A stretch of DNA of 64,000 bases, taken from Neospora caninum Liverpool. Taxonomy: Eukaryota; Apicomplexa; Conoidasida; Eucoccidiorida; Sarcocystidae. Every line of letters starts with the position of its first letter. Positions within the stretch are counted from its first letter, which is position 1. This document shows, one piece after another, positions 34,814-46,372 of this stretch. The DNA is taken from NCBI RefSeq assembly GCF_000208865.1, contig NC_018394.1:4219797-4283796 (forward strand), read 5' to 3'. The notes beneath the pieces are model-generated. The model saw only the letters and a program-made list of their open reading frames with translations. It had not been told where the DNA came from and did not search any database. The translations under genes and the position numbers were made by a program.

Positions 34814-36870
34814 CCCAAAGAAGAGAACGCAGAAACTGGATTCAGTCGCCTTGAGCCGTTCACACTCCCTCCTCACTGGCAGCACACGGTGGGAGACGGT
34901 GTGAGCAGCGAGACGGAAAGAGGCCCGAGAGACCGAGCGAGAGAGGTGATCCTCGATAGAGACGCGCGAGAGTAAGGGGAAAAGCGAACGCGGTGAGGAA
35001 CTTGTTGTGATGAATGGGAGTGGAGCTGCCACTGAAGAAATCCCGCGCGAAATGGCTGCGCGCGGCCGATGAGAGAGACTCGACGGCCGTCCGCGCCGCT
35101 CGAGCGTTCAAATCGGAAGCGAGTGACGATGTGGCCAGGGCGGTAGTCTGACGGGCCCTCGCGGGGCGCAGCGCGTGTGTACGGCTGAAACCGTTGGATT
35201 GACGCTGGAAATCCGTCTCGTGAAAGATCTCCAACGCTTCTCGAGGCGTGTTTCCAGGCACCGAGCCCAGTTTATGTAATCGCGACGGACTATGTCTCCT
35301 CGTTTCTCAAGACAATACGCGACGGGCGCCCCAAGCACGGCTTCGAGCGCCGCGCAACAGGCGGGAAATGCTGGAGGAAAGAGATGCTTCCCAAAACGGG
35401 GCCCAGACACCGGCAGATAGCGCAAAATACAACCGCAAGCGGAGATATGTGTCCCTTCCGTTCCTTTCTCTTGCGCGTGGATGAGAACAAAGAAGAAGTG
35501 TGTGTGTCGCGTTTTGTCTCGGGTCCGCACGCCTGCCATCCGAATATAAGCCGAGACCCGGTTGTCAGCCAAGAACAACAGGTGGTTCTTCTCTGCAGTC
35601 CTTACAGGAAACGGGACGTAGAAAAGTGTTGCCGAACACTTTGCAGCGCGACTGCCTTTCTGGTTATTGTTTGAGAGCTTCTTGCCTTGGCACACGAAGA
35701 CAACGAGGAAACGCATTTGGCGGCTCTCTGCCGCAGGACTTTCTGGGCCTCTCTAACAGGAGAGAAGGAACAGCTGTCTTCCGCCTCGGGTTTCCTTGCA
35801 TGTCTCTCTTTCGAGGGTGTACGACAACCCTCGTAGAGATCGAAACAGACGGACTTCTCCAAAAGAAGCAGTTTGCAACACCGCTCTGTGCCGCCATCGC
35901 AACTGAACTCCCAATTTTGAATCCGGTGGATCCTCACTGGAAGCTCTGAGGGCCTTGCGGAGCAGCGCCTTTCTCGGTCAGAATCGAGAGTGTGTAACGT
36001 CGTTGGAACTAGCGAACTTGGATTCCGCAGTCTGCCAGTCTTCTTCCCCGCTCTGTTCCCCGTTCATGGCCTAGACGGCTCACTCCTCGCCTCGTCTTTT
36101 TGCCGTACACAGTCGCTCCGTCAAACCCTGTTGTGTTCTGCCGATGAACGCTTCGGTCTTGTTCTCCAGTCTACATCGCCAAGCTGTCTCGTGCCTGTTT
36201 TCCTTAGTTCTTGTTTTTCTCGAGCCTCTCAAGTCCAAGTCGCCCATCCATGATAGGCTCGTGAACGGTTGAACCGCGCGAGTGAACGTAACTTTCTTCT
36301 CTGACTGGTCTGTTTTCTTTCCCGGTGGCTGTCGGGGCCCAGAGTACGTAAGGAAAAGGGAAGGTTAACGGCTATTGGGGCCCGAGACCTTCTCTGGTGT
36401 CCGTTCGGATTCACGAGGGACGGCAAGGCAGAGGTTCTCCCGCGCTTTCCCTCTTGTTGAAGACAAGGCCTTTTGCCGCGGAAGTCTTTCTCGCTTCCCC
36501 GCTGCTGTCTTCGGTTGCGCAGAACCTGGCAACTCGTGAACCATTCTTTGCGGGGTCACCTTGCCTCGACGAGGACGGCCGTTGCTGGGCTTCCGTTCTG
36601 GCGAGCGCGCGCTCTTCGGCGGCAAGCTTTTTTCATGTTCGAACGGTCAGCAGTCGCCGCAGAGATTGCCGTGGCGGGGGAGCGCACACCAGCGTCAACT
36701 CGACCAGAAAGGCGCAAGAAGCGGCGGCCTGGTGCGCGTCGGGTGGGGGCGTAGCCTGTGGATGCAGTGTCTAGACACCTTGCCACCGAGAAAGAGGATG
36801 AGGCGACGGAGGCGGCGAGAGGGGAGAACATTGTGAGGCTGCATTTTCCCCTCCTTACGCCGGGAGCAAG
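34814..36870. promoter_or_regulatory. Divergent intergenic region (shared promoter region, inferred)
   Basis: The MDHAR-like gene starts leftward at 34813 and the composite beta-sandwich gene starts rightward at 36871, so both 5' leaders and promoters must lie in these 2 kb. No coding frame here has support. I did not find a motif I could name with confidence. The assignment rests only on gene orientation. Confidence 0.45.
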
Positions 36871-39800
36871 ATGATGATCACTACGAACCGGTCCTGTGAG
36901 ATTCACTTCATCAACAACACGTCGTAAGCGTAAAAGCACTCCAAGCGACGCGCCTTTCTCGGTCCATCTGCGCTGGGCCGCCACGACGCCTGCAAGCTCC
37001 ATGCTGGGAAGAGGGAGAGTTCCGCCCTTCCCGGGTTCTGGAGAACAGGCGGAGAGACAGCGCTAGCCTAACACGTCTCGAAGAGCCCAGCGCGCACGGA
37101 GAGTCGTACACGTGAGAATTGTTCCTTTTGCGTGAGAGGAACGGAAGATGGCGCCGACGGTGGCGTGTGTGATACTGCTGCGCCTGCGGAGGCGTTCTGT
37201 CTTTTGCGCGGCACTCAACTAGGAGACTGCCGGAGACCTTCAGGAAGTCGCATATGAACTTGTCTTCAACCCTCAGCGACGCTTTTCCTTCTGTCTTTCC
37301 TTGAACTTCTTTTCGCTGCAGCGTTGTTTGGTACCGTCATCTCCATTCCACTCACCATGGCTGCTGGCTGCAGCCGCCTCGGGAGAGTATCTGTAAGTTC
37401 GGCCAGTCGGTCTCTCTGGCTAGTGTCAGCTTCCTTTGTCGCCCGAGGACTCGGTTAGATTTGCAGTTGGACCAGAAATGGGATACGCCCCCCTCCCTCG
37501 CGCGTGCCTTCTTGTGTCACCGCCGGAATTCTCTGGAGCGCACTTTCGTTCTCTCTTTTTCTCTCAGTCCCGAACCAGACGATGGTCTGCTTGGCGGAGT
37601 GCACGCGGTCCTTCGGTTCCTTCTCGGGGAAGGTAAGAGGGCGTTTTCGAGGGAGAGTTGAGAAAAAGGGAAGATCTTTCCAGCGGCACCAAGCAAAGAT
37701 CGCGCCAAGGGTGTTGCGCCGGAGTGTCTTGGCAGGACGTGGACGCAGGAGACGAGTTCTGTGAAACGGGGACAACGTGCACGACGGACGCTGCGCGCCG
37801 CGTCCAAGTGCAAAAGGGAAAGCGGTGCCCCGCGTGAGAAGGCAAAAAAACACTTGGATGCATGCTACGGACATCTCCGGGAGGAAACGGTTGCTGACCT
37901 GCGTCGCGGCTTCCGTATGTGGGGGGCGAGCAGAGAGGCCCGATACGTGCTTGGACAGTTTCCATGTACCTTTTGTCATCCTTCTGCTCTTCCCGCAAGT
38001 TTTCTCTCCGGAGACAGATCTTTCAGGCACGGTGTCGCTCCCCGATACGCTTTTTGGGGGGAACCGGCAGCGGCCTCCAGCGTGCCGAACTTTGGAAACC
38101 CCCAAGAGCTGTTCTGACGAGTGTAGAGATCCCAGCTTTTCCCCCCGTCAAACGGGAAACCGAACCCGCGCTCGTCGTTTCCTGCGCATGGCGGCGCAGA
38201 CTGAACATCGCGCGGCCTTCCCGCCAGACCTGCTCGCGGCTCTTTTCTTCCAGGCCAGGAATTCACTCATTCTCGCCGGCTTTCTCTTCTCGGTTTTTCT
38301 GTGCAGATCCAGTACGCTGTTGTCTTGAACGATGTTGAGTACATCGTCAGCTCCGAATTCGAGGTTCCAATCCTCGGAGACAACAGGTGGGTTTCTCAGG
38401 ATCGGAGCCCCCAACGCGAATCTCCCCAGAAAAAGGAGTTGTGGCAACCTAGGAGTCCCATCGTATGCTGTGTCCCGGGAGTCTACAGATGATCCGCAGG
38501 CCATAACTGTGCAGCGCACCTCGAAGAAACAGAGAATTCTTCCTCTCTGCACGTGCTCGCTGCGAATCCCAGCCTATGTGGATTTTTTGTTCACAAAACC
38601 GAGATCTAGACTGGAAAAGCCCTGCTGGCGCGGACGTTTCCGACGGCGGCTGTAGTGCGAAGCCGCGCGTCGACCCTGCAGTCAAACAAGGTTTCCAGAT
38701 TCTCCGGAGAGAGAAGAAAACATCTCCGGGGAGGGAGAGAAGGGGGGATGGGAGAGAAAAGCCCAGCACGCGAGACCATCAGAGGGCCTGGGAACTGAAG
38801 TTCGCCTTGCGCGAAGGCGCGCTGTCCGTGCGTTTTCGGCTGTATGCACAGACACGTGAGCGTGATGGGCTGCAACTCGGATCCGCGGAAGAAGAAGATG
38901 CCCGACCCCCTCAAGATTTTCGAGCTCGCCTACACGGCAGACACCTTCGTCTACAGCAAGGTAGCCTCCCTTGGTTTTTTGGGCTTTCGCCGGGCCCCCG
39001 AGCGGCCAGAAACGAAACGGAGGTGGAGACGATCGAGACAGATGCTGTCCACAGTGCTGCCTGCCACGCTGAATATGTAGTTCCCCTGGGAAGTGTCTCG
39101 CATTGCTGGGTTCGAAGAGCCGGAAACGCGAGGAACTGGGCGAAAAAGGGAGGGGATTTCTCCGCTGACAAAGAAGAGACCGTTTTTCGGGGGGAACTCT
39201 TCAAAGAGGACTGGGCACGTGCAACCGGTCGTTTCTCCGTCGCACCGCGGTTCACTTCGTGGACAACTCGTTGCCCAACACGTAGCCTCCGAGCTCGCCT
39301 TCGTGAGGCTTATCGCGCAGGCTCAGCCTCTCTTTCTTCAGCGCGGCAAAAGGCCGCGAGGGTGAACTGGGCCGGATTGCGATCCCCCGCTGAAGTGGCA
39401 AACCGTGGTTCCAGAAAAACCCAGACGTGTCGGGGCCCTGAGGACAGGGACAGTCCAGTGCTCAGGCCCCCTACGGTGGGACGCGATCCAGGAGGCGGGC
39501 GGCCCTTATTTCCGAAATCCGCAGCCAGAAGTGGTTTCTCTCTTTTTAGACGCAAACAGGTGTGCGTGGAGGGTAACCCCTTTTCGTAGTTCTGGGAAGA
39601 CGCTCTTTTTCGCCAAAGACGATTCCTGCGGTGTATGTCTCTTTGCAGTTCCTGGTCACCGTCAAAGAGACTGCCGAAGGCTCTGTCTTTTTACAGAGTA
39701 AGTTGTGCACTTGGCGCCTGGCGGGACACAGGACGGCAGAAGCGGAAGGCGGCTGGGGGAGACGACAGAAAGGCGGTTTGGTGTCGAAGTTCTGTGGGTT

Positions 39801-39990
39801 CCCGACAACCCGCAGCCCCGGGGCTGCGCTGGAGCCCAGAAAAAAACGGATCCTGAGGAGCAGCCCGAAAAGCTCTTGGAGCCGCGGGCGCATGCAAAAC
39901 AGCCACAGAGCAAAAGCACACGCATGCCTATTCACGGCGTTTGCTCGTCCACCTGGTGGCTGCAGTCGATCTCTCATATATGTATATATG

Positions 39991-40024
<34 letters not shown>

Positions 40025-43000
40025 CATATGTATGTATGCATGTAGGCAGTCGGTCATGAGTGAATGGTCACAACGGCGGTGAACAGACTGAAGCGAGATG
40101 CTTTCAGGACTGTCGAATTCCGCAGTGGTTCGTCAAACACAGAGCGCGGTGTGCGTGCGTAGCTCTGGAGAAGCGCGAGGGGATCGTCGAGTTCCATTGT
40201 GAAGAGACCCGCATCTACGTCCAGAACTGGCGAGCGATGCGGCGCGGACTCCTGAAGTCCGTTCCTTGCAACTCCCTGCGCGGCTGTGTCGTCTTTGAGT
40301 TCGTGTCACGCCGGCCGTCTCTGCATGTTCCTCCGACTGTTAGGTTTTTTCCTCGCGGGGTGTATACGGATGCCCCGGTGTTTTTTTGTCTCTGCCAGAG
40401 TGCCGCGAGGAGCTGGAGCAGGCGCTGGCGGGTTTTTACCAAGCGTGTCCGCAAGGCCTGGCCGACCCGTTGGATATTCCGCCGCGGATTCCAATGCATT
40501 TCGTGTGGAATGTGAAGAACGTCGACTGGAAGAAGCGCCTGCGGAAATCGCACCGGTCGATGCTGATTCGAATTGTGAACCTGACAACGCATCTGCTGGT
40601 GCTCGACCGCCGCCGAGAAGAAAAGGAGCGCCTCGAGGAGGGGATCTGGCTTGAGGTAGGTGAAGCTGAAAAGGCATTTTCCATTTCGGTGGATAGGAAG
40701 ATCCGCCTATATTTATATATCTATATATCGCTGGAGAAAAGGATATATAGGCGTGCGTATATAAAGGCGTATATAACTACAGGTATTGATGTGAGCGAGG
40801 AGTGACCGTTTTCTTCGCATGCCTTCTCACTTCGACCGACTTTCATTGAGGCTACAAAGTTGCAGCTTCGCCCTTGTGAGAAAAGCACGGTTGCGTACCA
40901 ACTTCTACTCCGGGGTTCCAAGACACTCTACACGGGAGGCTGAGGCCCTCGCATGTGGTTTTCGAGCCGTGAGTGGACAGCTCGTCTTTGTCAGTGTTGA
41001 TTTGCGCGCCACGTGGGAACATGCGGGCACGTGTGCGTCGACGTGAAAACGCGTCTCTACCGTCAGTTGCTTGAATTGCGGGCGCCGTGGAGACGACCTC
41101 TCTTGATTAATGAGAGGAGAGCTATCCCACGGGCGACGTGCTTCTCTTATTTACGGCGGACTGGCGGCTGTCTCATGCATCGAACTGCCGTACTGGTCCT
41201 GTGCGTAACGTAAAGCAACGGTTCAAATCTGGCTACAGCGTGGAAGAGACGAGATCCAGTGAAAGAAGCCCGTGCTTCACGGGGGGATCTGTCGAAGACT
41301 TTCTGCGAGGCGCTCTCTTGACTGTTTCTGAGGAAGATGGTCCTTGAGCAAGCGGGATCGTGTAACGCGTCAGTTCCGTCGCGAGAACGGGCGCGCAAGA
41401 GTCGCGGGGGAGTACGTTTTCTCTGGTGCTCTTCTCGGGATTTGCAGCTCCTTTCGAGTCGGGAGTTTCTCGGCGTGTCTCTTTTTCGGTGTGTGTGGTG
41501 CATGCAGTTCCCCAGCGAACAGATTCCTCCGCTCTGCCTCACAGAGTTCGGGTGCCAGAGCGACGGCTTTCTCTTCGGCACGGGCGGAAGTTGCACGTAC
41601 CTGATTCCTGGGCGACCCGGGTAGGATTTGCGGCCAGAAACTTTTCGGAAGACAGCCCGTTCCCACCCCGCGTCTCGAGAAGAGAGGGCCATGTGGCCGG
41701 GAGTTTCAGTGCTCCTGGCCATTCTTTGTCGAGGAAGGCGCGCTGGAGAAACTTTTTCACCGGCAGCGATCCCTGCGATTCGAGCGCCTCCTCAGGTTGC
41801 CGTCCCTTCTGGCTCTGAAGTGTGCGTCGCGGTTCAGCGCCTTTCTGCAGGCGTTTCCGCTCCATTCCGGTGCTCGACGCAAACGGCGGAACGTTTCTTT
41901 GTGTAATCCCCTTTCAACGCTGCGTGGGACGCGCCCGTCGACCTCGAAAAACGCTCCAGCGACTGGATTCTCTCCCGTTTTTTCTCTGTAGAGATATGAG
42001 GGTGATGACGTTTAGATGCATCCACTGCATCTGCCCCACGGCGCAGAATGGAGACGGCGCGTGGCAGACGTTTCTGAGTAGTGCGCATGCACGTGCACGT
42101 GGCTATGTGGAGATGCTGCGTCGCCTCGCTTCTCCTGTCGCGTTCAGGCAGTTCGTCTTCTTCTGGGACCAGCCTGGGATGGGCGGTTGCCGCAGCCTCG
42201 GCGTCCACACAGGGAAGGCCTTTCGTGTCTTCAAACACACAGAAAATCTGAACGAAGGCACCATCGTCTTCCACGTCATCGATCCCAGTCACCCGCCGTG
42301 TGTTCAGGTGAGCTCGTGAGTGTTTGGCAGAGACAGAAACCGATAGATGGAGACGTTTTCAGGCGGGGCAAGGCGAAATCCTCCCGTCTCTTCACGCAGG
42401 GAACCAACCACGTGCTTCACAAAAGACGGCAGCCAGATGGAAAGCAGACGCCCGCCTCACTTTTGCAGGTTTTCTCGCGTCGAGCAAAACGGTCCGGGGT
42501 TTTCGCCGCGGACTGCGGGCTACGCAGAGTGACGCGTTTCGACCCGCGTTCTCGGTGTCTTTCACCTGCGGCGTCTTCGAGCACACCTCCCTTCCCTTCT
42601 GGCTTGCCTTCCCCGCGTCTGCTTCGATCTCAGATCGTCCAGGCTCGTTCGCTGCATCCACAGCGCCTCGCGAGTTTCCAGTCTTTCCGCTCCGGGGAGT
42701 CTCGGAGCGGGTCCACGGCCCCGCAGCCGCCGTCGTCCGCAGCATCCCGGCGAGAGTTCCTCCGCGACAGCACGGATCTGACGCACTCGCTGGTGACGTA
42801 CCTGCGGCGCTCTGCGCTCGAAGCCTCCGGGACGCTCGGCAACTTCCCAGGCGTCACCCCGCATTTCGGCCGCTCCGGCACGGCCAGCGCCGTCTCCGGC
42901 TCGTCCGCCGCGCCCAGCGTCGGCGGCTGCGACGAGCCTTTGGGAAGCTCCAGAGGCGCCAGCAGCGCAGGTCTCTCTTCGAGCGTCTTGGCCGTTCCGG

Positions 43001-46000
43001 GGACCGCGGGGTTGGCGGGAACTCCGCAGAGCCTGATTGGAGGCCTCCCGGGGCGAGGTTCCAGCTTCGAGGGCGACGAAGGGACAACGTGGTGCGGCAG
43101 CGTCGAGATCAGTCTTGTCAGTCCACGAGCTTTCTTCTGTAAGTGCTCACCGGTGACACGGGAAAGAATTCGAGAGAAATCGAGGAGCAAGCGATCGTGC
43201 GGAAGGAGGTTCGCAGGCACCGCGGTTCGATCCCCTCTCGACCTGGCTGTGGGGCGTGAGTTTCTGCTTGACGGCAGTTGTCGAGGCGCAGTTCCCTGTC
43301 CTTTGAACTCGCGAAGAAACTCGTCATCAGCTGCCGGATACCGAGCTCTTCGGGCCTTCTCTGGATATTTGCAAACGCGCGTGGCGATGCGACGCACGTG
43401 GAGACCGAGATCGCGCTTGGGAGGTCGATGCGCCTTTGTCCCCGATGTCTTTCTTCTCTCCAGGTGCCTTGCAAAGCACAAAGATCCTTCGAGGCGCCTC
43501 CCAGCCGAACTCTCTGCTGTACATCCAGTGGCGAATCGGCAGCGAGATTTTCGAACGCGTTTTCGGCCCCGATGAGCGGGTGTTTCTCCACGGCGGCCTC
43601 GTCGGCGGTTTGGACAGGAACCAGACAGATTTGATTCTCCGCGCAGAGCCCGTCAACTTGCGAAGGCTTCCTCCCGGCCTGAAGGTAGGATACACACAGC
43701 GACGAAACGTCAGTGGGCGAAGAGGGATCGGTCGTTGGGTGGAGCAAGGAGTCGAAGAACGCCCCAAACAGCCACAGAGCAGACAGGCAAACACATGGCC
43801 GGCAGTGTAGGGGGCGAGATCTGAACCCGAAGTCCCACTCGTCGTGTGTGCTCCCCAGAACCAGGCAGTTTGCAGAAGCGTCTTTTTCAGCGACTGACGG
43901 CCTTTCCACCTTTCCTTTTGCCTTCCTTCGGGGACACCGCGTGAGGCGACTCTCTTCCCTCGAACGTTTGCGCCAAGTCTGAACCGAGGCCAGCGGGAGG
44001 GGCGGAGCTGTCTCTTCCAGGCTCTTTTTCGCATCCTGACGAGCCGCCCAGCTCTGGCCACTCTGTACCCTTTTTGCGTCGCCGTCTCTCTCTTTCCACG
44101 TCCCCCTAGGTCGCAGATCTGTCCACAGGCGACACAGCGGGCATTGCTTCGCTTCTCGCGCTCTCGTCAGGCGCCGGCGCAGGGGCGACGCCCGCGGCGG
44201 CGGGCTCTGGAGCCTTAGGCGTTCGCCCCGTCACCAACGAGGCGGAACTCCTCGAAGTCCTGGTTCGCGGGTTTCGGATATGCGCGAGCGGCATGCTGCG
44301 CGAAGTCTCGGAGCGAATGGAGGCGGCCTACGGCGTCGACTGGCTGACCAAGTGCGACTTGCCAAGACAGCATATTTGGAAGGATCTCCTGGGTAACGGC
44401 GAGGGCGAACAGATCGACCTCGAGGGGCTGCTCCATATCATGGTACGCGCGTGTGTGGAGACAATCTGGCGAAGGAAACGGCCCAGAACGATCGATGTGG
44501 GATTTCGCGGCTGACCGCCGGCGGTGTCCGCCAGCAAGGTTTCTCCTCTCCCGGCGAGCCTGCCGCTCACGCGTTCTGTTTTGCAAAGGTTTCCGTCTCG
44601 GGAGCGGAGAGATGTGCGAATGGTGTCGCGGCGGCCGCGCTTTTTTTTTCGCCTGTGGGTTCGACCGGGCTCACGACGTGACGTGGAACCGCACCGGAAC
44701 TGGCGAGACGGTCGAGCTCTCCCGGACCAAACAGGCGGCTGTAACAGGCTGTACACCGGCACGAAGCGGCTTCTCTTTTTGGTGCATCCTTTCACCTTTC
44801 GAAAACCAGGATCTCGCGCCTCTCCATGCCAGCGGTTCGCGATCTCTTCGCAAAAATCCTGAGCCGTGCGCCGTGCCGGTCCTGCCTGTTCTCTGCAGAC
44901 GGCCTTTTGGGACGAAGTTTTCGAAGAGCGCCTGGAAGACCCGCAGCCTCTCCACGCGATGCAGGTGAGTCGGCGCAGAAAAACGCCGCGAGCCGCTCTG
45001 GGGGCCGCTCTGTGCTCAGGCAAACCACGTATCGAGGCGATATCCGGCGAAAAGCTTTTAAGAGCCTCAAACAGGGTCTGTGGGGGAAGTCCCGTTCTCC
45101 ACAGATGCCGGACCTCCCAGCGCGGCTTCGGCTGGCAGATGCGGCGGTCAGACAAACAGCCATAGAGCGTCTTGCGGCTCTCACCGCGTTTTCCCGTCGT
45201 TCCCTCCTCGTCCCCTGCGGGGGTTGGTCCTCGCGCCTTCCCACGTTTTGCTTGTGGGAATGCTCTTCACCTGAGCACTGGGCAACCAAATGGGTGAATT
45301 CCCCGGAGTGAAAACACAACGGGAACAGGTGCCGTGGATACGCGCCTTGCCAAGGGAACGGAAACAAGAGTCCGGCCCTGGAAAGACTCGGCGAGTGCTC
45401 CGAGGGCGAATCCACTCTCGCTCGGTGGAGATTCTGCATTCCTTCGGTTTTCCCGCACTGGCTGTTTGTGTGTCGAACCTCTCCGGGATGCGCAGGCTGT
45501 CGTCATTTACTGGGCCACGCAGGAACTGGCTGTTCTCGATGGTCCCTACGTTTTTTCGTTCTTTGAAACAGCGGTCAAAGTCCTTCAGGTGAGTCGGTTT
45601 GTGGCGCGCGACCGGTCTGCGGCGGCGTTTCGGAGGGAGGGCGACCGGCTGGGGATCTCCGAGTCTTTCTGGCGTACAGTTACGCTCTTGTCTTTTGCAG
45701 AAACAGTGCGTGTATGTCGTGCGGATGCTCCCAAAGAGAACTGTCTTCTTCTCTCCAGGCACAGCAACGGGCTGCGACGCGCCGGCGGCTCCGCGGGCGC
45801 GGTGGCGCCTCAGAGTGCGCCTGACGCATGCACAGGCTGTTGGCCGCAGGGCCGGGGCGGCGGGGCAAACTTGCCTTTCCAAGTTCATTCTTGGGCGTGT
45901 CCTTTCGGCCCTGCGAGGATCCGCCTCGCGCGTTTTGTGTGAACCGTTCGCTGTTGCCTGAGCGCTGCTCAGGAACAGATCGTGGACAATATGTATGTGT

Positions 46001-46372
46001 CTGGGTGTTTGAATGGCGGGTACCGAACAACAACGAAGCGAACAGTGGAAGAGAGCAGTTTTGCGTGGCTCAATCGCGTGAAGCTGAACATCCGGTCGTA
46101 GAGAGTGAGACACCGTGTTGTTCCTCCGACTTGCGGGTTCCTCTGCGTTCGAAAATGCGTTTTTGTTTCGCGAACAGAAATTGGGACAGAGTGTGCACGC
46201 CAGCAAGCTGCAAGATCTCAGCCGAGCACTCGACGGGACTGCTAGATCCTTCGCTTCTCCAGAGGCGCCGAGCATGGTCAGTGCGTCGGTAGGCGAGCGC
46301 TCGGTTACCGCCTCCAGCAGGACTCTGAAGGAAGGCACGGCCAGCACAAGAACGGGGACGGCAGTCGCGTGA
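36871..46372 (+). CDS. Composite protein: tandem beta-sandwich modules plus degenerate HEPN-like region
   Basis: Sixteen exons (36871-36923, 37322-37392, 37568-37632, 38307-38386, 38852-38960, 39649-39697, 40163-40302, 40401-40655, 41508-41620, 41992-42307, 42634-43138, 43464-43684, 44110-44442, 44899-44964, 45496-45588, 46178-46372) join in phase to 887 residues. Exon 7's borders are tentative. Module 1 (about 1-190) has EIHFINNTSVVWY, HGCWLQPPRESIFPNQTM and FEVPILGDN. Module 2 (about 215-420) repeats the order: IRIVNLTTHLLVLDR, EEGIWLEFPSEQIPP, FGCQSDGFLFGTGG, FVFFWDQPGMGG. This resembles compact aegerolysin-like beta-sandwich folds, but only by pattern. A Ser/Gly-rich linker and a possible third module (SLLYIQWRIGSEIFERVFGP) follow. 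Residues about 700-823 resemble Swt1-type HEPN helices (YGVDWLTKC, IDLEGLLHIM, FWDEVFEERL), with the catalytic RN-x4-H region replaced by VIYWATQE. There is no signal peptide, so a cytosolic or nuclear site is likely. Function is unknown. Any toxin-like role is not implied by the fold. Confidence 0.7.
39976..40040. repeat. TA/ATGT-rich microsatellite in an intron
   Basis: About 65 bases of alternating TA interspersed with TATG and CATA units, ending in TATGTATG. It lies in intron 6 of the composite gene, just upstream of exon 7. Confidence 0.85.
40704..40775. repeat. AT-rich imperfect repeat with inverted arms
   Basis: TATATA-rich sequence in intron 8 of the composite gene. CGCCTATAT (40704-40712) is inverted as ATATAGGCG at about 40744-40752, so the stretch can form a hairpin. 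Further TATATA blocks follow. Confidence 0.75.

Noticed and set aside
42630..43481. 283-codon minus-strand frame opposite exon 11
   Set aside because: Mirror frame of a GC-rich Ser/Gly linker exon. It is Arg-rich and has no start or splice context.
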